This document shows positions 54,236-64,000 of a stretch of DNA of 64,000 nucleotides, one piece after another. The notes beneath the pieces are model-generated. The model made no database searches, had not been told where the DNA came from, and worked only from the letters and a program-made list of their open reading frames with translations. This DNA is from Ulva prolifera. Taxonomy: Eukaryota > Chlorophyta > Ulvophyceae > Ulvales > Ulvaceae. The position numbers and the translations under genes are program-made. Positions within the stretch are counted from its first letter, which is position 1, and every line of letters begins with the position of its first letter. Where the stretch lies: assembly GCA_023078555.1 (NCBI GenBank), contig CM041196.1, forward strand, positions 1,116,001 to 1,180,000, in the 5' to 3' direction.

Positions 54236-57117
54236 ATGACTGTGCTTCAGCTTCAGGAAGCTGTCTCGCTGTGTTTGGCGCAAGGAGAGCCGTTGCATCT
54301 TCCAGGATCCGTAAAGTTCGCTGCAGTGAAACTATGGAGATGGGAGGATGATTTGTGCAGAGTCCGAGAGCTTGCCGGAGACGCCCACGTCCAGGTATGG
54401 CGCCGTGATCAGCTCCAGCCGTGGGATGCCGTGCTTGCACCCACGACTGCTTGGGTACGGGAGCATGCCGCAAATGCATCATCAACAATTTGACACGTGC
54501 ATTCTACGAAGGCCATATGCAGGTCATGCTATCAAGCAGCGACCAGTTCTACGGAGACTTCATGTCAAGACAACTGGCAACGATGCGCATGTCGCACATG
54601 CTGCAAGCGTGGAAGGTGTGTAGCAATGCACAGTGGGCAACACACACCTAGTGCTTGGCATGCTCGCTTCTTTGCGCTCGTCTCTCGGGCGTGTCCATGC
54701 ATCTGACTGCTGACAGGACAGAATGCCATGACCTGAGCTGCCCATGCTTCCTCAACGGAAAATGTTACCCACGCATCACTTCAGCAGCACACTGCCTACA
54801 CCGGTGGCAGTACCATAACTTCGTTCATCATCTTCACCTCAGGACATCATCCTGCCCGTCCTCATCAGTACCATTCTGTTCAAGCACCCCTTCACTGAGC
54901 TCACTCTAGCCCACGTCTGCACAAATCACCACATCTGTGTGTGGGTGTGTTGGGGAGGGAAGAGTGCCTGATTGACCGCTTGCATGTGGATCGTTGTCAG
55001 GCTACGCCAGAGTGGCTGCAGCCACTGATGATTGTGCTTTGCTTCGGCGCAGTGTTGCTGTGACCATGTCGCCTGGCACTGCCTGTGGCGCCACCTGCCC
55101 CTCAGCACAGCCCTTGCAACACAGCACACACCATACCATACAGGACGGCAACGGTCCCAAGCTCTACCTCGCCCAAGCACCGCTCACCGCGGAACTCGCC
55201 ACCCTGCGCGTCGACACCGCGATCCCCCTCGCAGTCTCCCACCTCGCACTCCAGAGCGTCAACCTCTGGATGAGCCGCAGCGCCACTCACAGCAGCGCCC
55301 ACTACGACCCCCAGCCCAACCTCCTCTGCGTCGCCTGTGGCCACAAGGAAGTCACGCTGTGGCCGCCGGAGTGCGCGCGCCACCTCGCGCCGTACCCCCT
55401 CGCCAGCGAGTCACCCAACCACAGCTCCCTCCCGATGCATGACCGCCCCGCATTCGCCGCGGCAGACGACCTCGCGCGGCAGGCCGGGCGATTCTTCCGC
55501 GTCCGCCTTGCGGCCGGGGACGCGGTGTTAATCCCGGAGGGATGGTGGCACGAGGTCCAGTCAGCAGAACACACAATCGCCGTGAACTTCTGGATGCAGC
55601 CGCCGGCCGTCGCGGCCTCGGCGGCCGCGCAGCCGCACATGGCGCCGTTTGCGCTGCGGCAGAGCGCGCATGCATGCATGCAGGCCATGCGTGCGCGTCG
55701 GCTTGAGGCCGCACGTGAGGAAGCCCGCCACCTCATGCGTGTTCACTTCGGTGAATGCTGCCACGTGCTCGTTGCAGCGGCGGAGCTGCTGCAGCGCGCA
55801 CTTACGCTTGGAAGCCTGCATGCTTGCGGAGCGGATGGAGATGCATGGTGGTTATGCGTGGCCACAGGGGGCCCCGATGCCGAGGCGGCCTCGGGGCGTG
55901 CATCCCAGGTAGGCTTCCCGAAGTGGCGCGCTCCCTGTTGTGATCACGCACAGGCACGTTCTTGACGCGTGGTCTGAGATTCTTTGTCAGACAGAGCTCG
56001 ACTGAAAGGAGTGCGTGCGACATGTTCATGCCAGTGTTCTTCGGTCATGTTCTTAGACACTGGGTGTTGTTGCGCTGTTCATGCGCGGACAAGCAACGGT
56101 GAGCCTGATTGCACATGCATGGTGGTGCTGAGCACGAGCACCGGTGCAGCCAAACTCCACATAGAGTTGATTTGTAAGCCACGTGAACCGTGCTGACAGG
56201 CTGTGCTAGAGCTGTACATGTGGCTTGCAGTTCAACTCTGTCCTGAGCGCATGACAATCTGGGCATTGCGGCGGGCACTGTGTGGTGTGTAGCATCAAGG
56301 GAGGCAATGCTGCTGCCATGCAGCACCGAATGTGGCGATGTTGCCTCCTCCCAAAACCGACTGCTGTGTGTTGAAGCATCTGTCTATATGTGGCTCCGGG
56401 GGTCTGTGACCGATTGACACCAAGTGGAGCAAACGGCCCTGAATGCAGGCTGCTTTGTCTTTGCTGTACTGCATGTGGCACGGAATCTGGCTGGTGTGAG
56501 CAGAACCCCGCTCTTCTGGCCCGCACCTACGTTTTGCATCGACGTTTCCCAACAGTAGTATCGCATGTTCTCAAGTCGGCGTGTGCTTGCAGATGGGCGA
56601 GAAGGCACAAACATGCGATTCCGAAATCAGCCTTGATGCGGCTGCAATTGCACTGCTGCGCCCGCGGCAGCTCATCTGGCTGCTGTGTGCTACTATGAAG
56701 CATGATCAGCGTGGGATGGTGGAGTGGTTTCAGGGGGCGATGGGCGAGCTTGCCACAGAGCTGTTCACAGACAGCCTAGAGGCTCCACTGCAGGACGAAG
56801 CTGTAGATGTGGATACAGCACAAATTCCAGAACCAGAGGACTGCAGGTCAGAGTGTCCACCAGGAAGGGTAGCCTTAGGAACATTTGCTGCCTCCGTTGA
56901 AGTACAGCTGTCGCAGACTGCAGCCCATATGGGGGTGACACCACATGCAATTGACGCTCCCAGCAAGGAAGTGTCCGGCATAAGCGGTAGCATCGATGAA
57001 CTTTTCAATCGAGTGTACTCTATGCTCGATGCTGAGACTTTGCTGCAGAAGCTTGAAAGGCGTAAGCAAAGCTTTCGGGAGGGTTTAATTGCTGAAATAC
57101 GGAATGCCCTGGTGTAA
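54236..57117 (+). CDS. JmjC-domain (cupin-type) Fe(II)/2-oxoglutarate oxygenase-like protein
   Basis: Four phase-0 exons: 54236-54394, 54523-54615, 55144-55908, 56593-57117; 513 aa. Exon 1 matches the start of small JmjC hydroxylases (REFL-type EAVSLCLAQGEPLHLPG). Exon 2 has SDQFYGDF. Exon 3 has LYLAQAPL, then the cupin core: SSAHYDPQPNLLC (HxD iron ligands), GHKEVTLWPP (2-oxoglutarate lysine region) and GDAVLIPEGWWHEVQS (distal His ligand), then IAVNFW. This arrangement fits the JMJD5/JMJD7/TYW5-like group of protein or RNA hydroxylases rather than large histone demethylases. Exon 4 adds a helical and acidic C-terminal domain I do not recognise. An in-frame stop at 54218 supports the chosen ATG, unless the preceding ORF is spliced in. 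Confidence 0.85.
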
Positions 57118-57487
57118 TGCACGGCTGTCACCGCTGCTGTGATTCTGTCAGACCAGTTTCCTGTTGTTTCTTGTGAGCCTGGCGGGGTGAATAGACCCAT
57201 GGTCACGCGGGAAGGGCTGTGTCTTCGAGAGGTGTCCACGAGGTTGCCAATTCGAATTCTGACTGTACGCATGCCATGACCGCAGGAAGCACGAACAGGC
57301 CGCGCAGAAGCATAAACACTTTCGTTCACCATGAATCGTTGTATTCCATTCTATCTTTTTCATGATGTCAGCGTGGTCACCTCTGCATTTCCCTTGTGTT
57401 TCTGAGCTGGAAAGCGATCAACCTTGGTTAGGGATTCGCTGCTGCGCATTGCCGTTATCACAGGACTTGCTCTCGTAGAACGATCCT

Positions 57488-59101
57488 ATGCCAAGTATGC
57501 TTCTATTCCTGTTCCAAACCGTCGCTGTGTTGCGGGCTCTTGCTGTTGGAGTAGCCCAAGCTGGACACTGGGCGCTGACAGTCATTGCGCGCAAACGCTA
57601 TGTTCGTACCTGGCAGACTCAACAGTAGCTGATCATGTATCATGAGTTGTTGAGCGTGTTCTGAGCTGTTGTATGTATTACTTCGGTCTCTGTCGATGCA
57701 CTTTCGGACACCCGTCAGTCCAACTTCATCGGAACAATGGCGTGTCCTCGGCCTTCCCGCAATATGGTTCCAGAACTGATGCAGGTCTGCACCAGTAGTA
57801 GCTCACGAATTGAACGTGCGATCTTGTACACCAATCGACACTGGAGGTAGGTCTACGCAAGCGCACATCCATGTCTGCCAGGTACAGACATACCGATGCA
57901 CGCGGTCAGTCCCTCGAAGAGGAAGAAAATCATCAAACCAATCAATATTGTCACCCGGACTGCTGTACGCGGAATCAAAGAAGAGATGCCAGCCCCCTGC
58001 ACCATTTGAAGCAGGTGCAAATTTTCGCTGTGACATGAATTCAAATGATGGTAGGCCAGCTTGTATATGAATGGGGAATCATTGCATCAAATTCAAATTG
58101 TCCTTCGTTTCTGCGCAAAAGGGGCCACCTAGGGCGTGTCAGGCTGTTGCGAACGCAACATCACTTATGATCCCGGCATGTTGCAGAAGATTCCTCGCAT
58201 TCATACCTTTGAAAGACACAATGACACTGGAAAACTTGACAAGTATTACTGCCTCGGCGATGATCTGGCAGACTTCATTTCTGCTGCTCACCACTCACGT
58301 CTCAGTGCTGGCGAAACGATCCCGCATTCAGCCTGCCCACAAAGCAAGCGCGGACAAATGACCGGCAATTACTCGACTTCAGGCTCAGCAGGAGATGACA
58401 TAGTCGATGTCGTGCCCTCGTTTGGACTCGATTCGTCCATGCACGGAGACAATCCCGACGGATTCTCGGAGTCGCACCTGCGGCGTGCAGGCGTATGCTG
58501 CGGGCAGACAAAAATTGACAACCTGCCATCTCGAAAACGTGAATGCAGCCTAGCCTGTGAACACGGCACACATGAGGTACTTCGACGCAGGCACTCGCGC
58601 ATTCTGGCGTGCCCTCCAGATTTGATGCTGAAGCATCGGACGGCCTCTCAGCTCCACGGCCAGCACGGACGTCATCTCACATCTGCTGAAAGAAAACATA
58701 GCAACTCCAATTTTCAGGCTGTAAATGGGCATGCAGTGCACTGTGTTCATGATGAGCTTCCACGCCCACCATATGACACCACAGCCAGCTCTGACCACAT
58801 CAAGCCGGTCGAACAATCCGAAGTTGCCTCCTCAGGCCTTGCCACAGATCAATTCGCCAAGTCAGCCGACGATTCAGATGAAAATTCTGTGCCCAATGCT
58901 CGTCCAGCCGATTGCACTGACAGCTGCCACAAAGACGAGGGTGGGCAACACGCATCACACGTTGCTGCACCTCAGAGATGGTCCAGGGACACCTTCAGCA
59001 AAGATCAGGATGTTTTCTTGTCGCTCTTGAATGCAGCCGCCAACAAAGGTCAACGTGAGGCTTTGGAGAGGGAGTTGCTCGAGTTTGTCAACATGTATTG
59101 A
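57488..59101 (+). CDS. Unrecognised multi-exon gene, possibly secreted or membrane-anchored
   Basis: An ATG at 57488 gives a hydrophobic N-terminus (MPSMLLFLFQTVAVLRALAV then VAQAGHWALTVIARKR) that could be a signal anchor. A second coding-like exon at 57718-57846 (SNFIGTMACPRPSRN, then RIERAILYTNRHW) ends at GTAGGT. A third at about 57932 gives SKRKKIIKPINIVTRTA. The last exon enters at about 58188 (acceptor GTTGCAG) and runs to a stop at 59101. It begins IPRIHTFERHNDTGKLDKYY with CLGDDLADFISAAHHSRL, and ends with an acidic helical tail (LLNAAANKGQREALERELLEFV). Internal phases at exons 1-3 are not all verified. Low-complexity, Ser/His-rich middle. Function unknown. Confidence 0.5.
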
Positions 59102-59899
59102 AGGCATGAAATCATTCGAGCTGGACGTCAGAACGCATCGCAGGTTGTCGAGACCAAGTATGAAGGGCAGGATAGAATCGAAATGCGCCCAGATGATCGG
59201 ATTTTGCGATGTTGGAGCGTTGTACTTGTTCAGGTACACATGCGTCGTTTATGAATTACCCTTTTTGGATAATAGTGTGCAGATGCTGTCACACATTCTG
59301 GCTGTTTCCATCGTGCGTTGGCCATTAACGTCCGAATGTTGCCTTCGAACAACAGAGATGCCCACTAACGAGTGTAGCTACAATCATGAGCGCTAGGAAA
59401 TATGTGATGTAGTCAGAGTAGTTAGGAAGGATATGGCACATTGCCACTTTCAGAATAATGCGCAGGTGGCTGCAGTGTGCGTCCTCACCAATTGATGCTA
59501 TATCCAGGAGTCCAGGCTAATGCTTGTGATATCACTGGTACCTGTAAAAGCAGACGTCTGCTTTTTCATATGATGACCGTCCCTTGTAAGAGGAGTGAGG
59601 TTCTTGATAGCCTGGATTTGGGTCACAGTCAGTATAGATGTGCGAATAAAGCTGCTAATTCTGCCAAGTTCACTTGCGTGAAGCTGGTCTGTGGTACTTT
59701 TAGAAGTGTGGCCTGCTGGAATCTATGGTGTCTGGTTAGTGGGGGCGATGTGGTGGGCCGATGCCATGCACAGGCAAAGACTCACATTGAAGCGGCCTGC
59801 TCAGTAACAACGTCTATGTGCGCAGCTCGGAACATTGACAACTCCCAGATCGCCTTGATTGCGGTACCAGGTTCGTAAGCATCCCATGCTGCTCGGAAA
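59102..59899. other. Intergenic gap; no feature recognised
   Basis: About 0.8 kb of moderate GC sequence between two plus-strand genes. It would contain the 3' end of the first and the promoter of the second. Confidence 0.5.
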
Positions 59900-62800
59900 A
59901 ATTGTCACATGCATTGCCACTTGCTACGGACTACTTGCACACAGCCCGCTGTGGCGGCACCAATGCAAACGCGGTGTTGTGTGACCTAGTCAATGGCACT
60001 GTCGCATCTGTTCTTGCAGTGGATGGCTGCGCCATGCCTGGGCTGTACTTGTGGATGTATACGTCGGCCGATTGGCAGCAAGCGTTGCAGCAGACAACAC
60101 ACGCATCAGATCCATGCATGCAGTACAGTTACACGTCACATCAGGCAAGGAACAAGCCACCGGCTCATGGGCTGACCAGCATGAATGGCTCCTTTTGTGG
60201 AACAATCAGGTCACCACAGCGATGCCCACCCGCCGAGGCGCTTCTCAATGCCCTAGTTCTTGACTGGCTTAAGATGATGAACAGCCTCAAGCGCTGCCTG
60301 ATCACATATGGCTATCGTTATGCGCAGGTATCTAAAATGCTTCTGTATCACTGGCGCATACTTCGATACCAATTTTGCCTGCTTTGGTATCATGGGATTC
60401 CAGTCAGCCTCATCTGCCTGAGCAGCTGTTGATCCACCATTACCTGTGTATGATCCTACCCGAGCTCCTTGCCACGTTCAAGGGTGACCCCACACGTTGC
60501 CGCAGCTTCGGTGTTGACACAGCTGTGCCCGCGACGCTCAGGCAAAGCAGACATGGTCCAAACTCAACTCTGACACACCACCAGATCACACGTGCGATTG
60601 AGGTGGGTGCAATCTGGCTGCAATGTGGCTGCAATCTGCGATAAGCCCATGACACGCAAAGGTGTTACGACCAATTGAATAGCATACTGAGATGACCTAG
60701 CAGACTCATCACGTGCCAATGCACAGCTGCCCTGCCTACCAGGCAGGGTAGCTGTGCATTGCCACAGCAGTATCGCCGATAAGGCCACCACGAGGTGCAA
60801 TAGGTGTGCTTTCAAATTGTTGATTGTGGCGACAGGTGGCCACGCCGCAGGCATATTCCCTCAGATCACACCCCGTCAAGTTGGATGCTTAGCCGAATGC
60901 CACTCACGCAGACCTGGCACATTCATGTGGAACACGGCCGTGCATGCACAGATCGTCTCCTCGGAGCAGGGTATGGTGCTGCAGCCCGCCCTTGCAATGC
61001 ATCAGGTGAGGATCGCAGCCACGTGTTCCCGATTGAAGCAGGGGGCAGTGCCCGACAGTTGATCTAGGATCGGCCCTGGCCACGCAGAGGTGCGGTCCAA
61101 CTCATGCTGCCTCCCGCACTCCCGTTGGTGCTCCACTTCACAGAGACATACTTGTGGCTTTTTTCCTGTGGCTTCTCATGATCAGAGGCCAGCAGACACA
61201 GCCATACAAAACGGCATGCAGGCATGTGCATCCTATCGTTTGTGGATCTGACTTTCTTGAAGTCGTGAATCGCGCAAGGATCGTGAAGTGTCAATGTTTT
61301 ACCTTCATTTTGTCTTGTCCTGATCATGTGGGATGCCTTCTGGATGGGAATTCGACATGCCGCACCAGGTGAAGATGCCAACACCTTTCAAGTCAGCTGG
61401 CGATTGTCAGCTGTCAGTGGTTCAAGTTTCCCAGATTAAGTGGTGGCAGGGATGGACGATACTGAAAGGTGCATACTCTCCCTGCTCATCAGCAAGTTGA
61501 AATGCGTGGCCAACTCCACTTCCAATCTGGAGCTAGTACAATTAGCGATTTTCCTGCAGAAAAGGCATGATTCCTGTGCTGCTACCCCCGGGCAAGTGTG
61601 ACGTACCGGCGCAACGCGGCAGTGAACAAAAAGGACCACCTGAAAGGATAGAAAGCGAAGTCATGTACTGCTTGAACTTTCGAAAGCTTCATGATCCACA
61701 ATGCAGTCATCTGCGCGTTCATCGCGTGTTACACGGCCTGTAGTGTTGGGCTTGATCGTACCCACCGTGCAAATGCTACATCTGGATCGGATGCATACTC
61801 CTCAGTAGGACATTTTTATCACGACACATACGTTTTCCGTAGCTCTTTGGCTGCATGGGGCCCATATCTCATGGTGAGGCACGTTTTCGCAGCGGCAGCG
61901 GTTCGGCGCGCAAGACGCCGCGAACAGACACCCGTCATGCACTACGAGTCGCACATATGATGTGCTTCATGTGAAACTTTTATAAACCCGGCTTTGCAAG
62001 CGTTCTTGAACGCTTTTGTGACGTTAGTTGGAAAGTGCGTTGCAGCTGTTCGCAGTGCTGAGCTGAGTTGGCCACCAGTCGAACTGTGGCGTAAGTGCAC
62101 CGAACCATGCACGCGACATCAGTACATTCGCGGTCAGGCTGAACAGCTGTCGGCTTGCATGTCCGGGCCGAAAATTCTGCATGTGGGAGACATGCTCGCG
62201 GAAGTTCTCAGCAAAGTCGGGACACCAAGGATCCCTCTCGCAGCGTGGCTATCAGCCCTGTGAGTTACTCTTGATACAGCCTCCCTCACAGTTGTAAATA
62301 AACTGCATATCCATATACATCCAAATCTTGCTTCCACAAGCGTTGGCCAGCCGGGTTTAGATCTGTGGAACACCTCGCTGCTCGTGAATGGCTCCGAATT
62401 GACAGCTATCCGCGCAGATGGATCTCTGGATAGCCTTCCTCCGGCTATGCTCCTTTTTGCTGGTGCTGCTGGCTGCATGGCCTGCCCGGGTGCGTTCGAT
62501 TGTGTCGTCCTGCTCTTGCAACAGCGCGCGCCGCGCGTTGTGATGGCGTGCTCACAGAGGCTTTGTTCGCCTCTAGAAGATTTCAATTGTATGTATGTGC
62601 GTGTGCCGTCAATGTGGAACGGTGATGCTGCTGTTTGCATGGCATGTGGTTATGTCGTTTGCCTTGCCACCGTCGGCTACCCAAAGCCATCTACTCCGAT
62701 CTCGGCGGTCGGTAACTTCTCCATTATGGTGCTTGACATGTGAGCCTGATGGGGAATGTTGGCGCCGTTTGGGCGCCGACTGGCAGGTGCTGGGAAGCAT

Positions 62801-63950
62801 TGCTTGCGGCTTCGCGCGGACAGGGCGTTGATCAATTCATGCGAAAATTTTCATGTCACACTCATATGGACAATTCGTTGCATAGTGGTAGCAATGCGCG
62901 ACACTGTTAGCTGTAAATGTAGGGGGTCGCTGGAGCGCCTCATCCAGGGGGAGCGGGTATTGGTGGAGATAAAGATACAGGGCGGGCGTACGGTGAAGCC
63001 GCAGGCAGATGGGCAGGATTGCGCATGCCTCCGAGCTTATTTTCATGGTCTTCGCCCTACAATGATTCCAGAGTACCTCGGCTTCCTTCAGATGCATGGC
63101 TATCTTATCTCCTGCAGCCAGACCGGCCAGACTTTGCAATAGGACCCGACAGCAGACATCACGACGTGGCTGGGCATTCTCATGATGTCTCAAGTAGTGT
63201 CGTGGCAATGATGGACCGCTTTCTTCAGTATCCACGGCTGGCCCCCAGAATATCCCCACCAGTGTGCTCCCTGCCGCAACTGTCACCTGCATATGCTACT
63301 GCTGGTTTAGTCCATTCCTCACAGCTCTTGCAAGAGTGTAGGTAAAATCATGTGGCCAAAATTCAGAAGAGCGGCTTACAGCAATCTTGCAAGCTGCAGC
63401 GGCGGGTGAGCCCCCAACGCTGGCAGTGCGCAGTGTCACGTGCGAGGCTGATGCAACAAACGAACTGGCAAAACTTGCCGACTGTCAGCAGCCAGCACGC
63501 ATTGTGATCCTCGTTGATCAGATTCTGCGATTCAATGCGGGGCAGCCATCCACCAGTGTCCTCTGGGTCATGTCTGTGGTGTGTCCTGCCTCTACCTGGC
63601 TGTCATTACCACAAACTGCAATCCTTGCTTCGTCTGCAGCGATGCTATCGAATAAAGCTTCACTCTGCACATCATGCGGTGGTTTCCTTACGCTGTGGAG
63701 TTTGAGTAATGCAAACAGCCTCGCCAGTGGTCTGGACCGGCCGGTCCTAACAGCCCACTTCTTCGCACAGATCAGACAACAGGCACATGGGTAGGCATGC
63801 ATGTTCTGAACGTGTACACCTTCACATACACAGTGAGCGTTGTTGAGATATGTCACAGCGTGTCTGCCTGATTCACAGCTGCAGCCTGCCACCGTTCGCG
63901 TCATCCAGCAAACATTCGCTCGCATGGACCGTTCTGTACACTCATGACAG
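59900..63950 (+). CDS. Unrecognised large multi-exon gene or genes, partly resolved
   Basis: Coding-like plus-strand segments with good splice borders follow one another. About 59930-60110 gives TARCGGTNANAVLCDLVNG. 60433-60600 gives YLCMILPELLATFKGDP, with donor GAG|GTGGGT. About 60800-61007 has donor CAG|GTGAGG. About 61441-61597 (from ATG 61454) gives CILSLLISKLKCVANS. 61990-62259 gives KILHVGDMLAEVLSKVG, donor CCT|GTGAGT, and joins in phase to 62342 onward (GLDLWNTSLLVNGSELTAI, MLLFAGAAGCMACPG). About 63050-63340 gives LPSDAWLSYLLQPDRPDF. About 63370-63600 gives ARIVILVDQILRFNAG. The 62259/62342 join is well supported; others are not. No conserved domain recognised. The gene may continue past the right edge. 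Confidence 0.4.
60717..60761. repeat. Near-perfect hairpin, 21-bp arms, 3-nt loop
   Basis: Arms 60717-60737 and 60741-60761 pair at 20 of 21 positions, loop ACC. It lies between two coding-like segments of the unrecognised gene, probably in an intron. Confidence 0.92.
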
Positions 63951-64000
63951 CAATGCCTCGCTGGGCTTCTTGTTCAACGTTTCAGGCGTGCTGCACGTCT

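Overview
The window is nuclear DNA from a eukaryote. Nearly every recognisable gene is split by spliceosomal introns of roughly 0.1-1.3 kb, and no bacterial operon, rRNA, tRNA or CRISPR array was found. Very GC-rich exons, a pyruvate,phosphate dikinase, a Dispatched/Patched-type transporter and an AI-2E-type permease together suggest a unicellular alga. A haptophyte or another GC-rich microalga is my best guess, but the sequence alone does not settle the lineage. Donor sites favour GTGCG rather than GTAAGT, and acceptors almost always end in GCAG.

Layout. 0.2-2.0 kb (+): C-terminal half of a GMC oxidoreductase, running in from the left edge. 3.3-10.7 kb (-): an eight-exon Dispatched-like RND/sterol-sensing-domain protein with a large mucin-like loop. 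11.8-12.7 kb (-): a probable small membrane-protein gene or pseudogene. 12.9-18.1 kb (-): a complete six-exon AI-2E family permease. It is divergent from a complete six-exon DDX6/Dhh1 RNA helicase (18.7-20.6 kb, +) across a 0.6 kb shared promoter interval. 20.7-26.1 kb: gene-poor. 26.1-26.6 kb: possible remains of a piggyBac-like transposase. 26.6-29.5 kb (+): a DEDDy 3'-5' exonuclease.

29.9-43.5 kb: a large direct segmental duplication (copy A 29854-33917, copy B 36996-43494). Both copies carry the P-loop exon of a minus-strand protein kinase. Only copy B keeps the catalytic domain. Copy A has lost the catalytic core by deletion, but lies next to exons that look like the ectodomain and membrane segment of a receptor kinase.

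46.3-51.9 kb (-): pyruvate,phosphate dikinase in nine exons, 892 residues reconstructed without the first exon. 54.2-57.1 kb (+): a four-exon JmjC oxygenase-like gene. 57.5-59.1 kb and 59.9-63.9 kb (+): two multi-exon genes I cannot name.

For the main genes I joined exons by checking splice-site dinucleotides, reading phase and conserved family motifs at each junction. In the AI-2E, DDX6, PPDK, JmjC and Dispatched genes the exon lengths sum to whole codons. Non-coding parts hold MITE-like elements (one with a 9-bp target duplication), near-perfect 14-21 bp hairpins, long G/C homopolymers and many TGCATGC runs, several of them directly at 3' splice sites.
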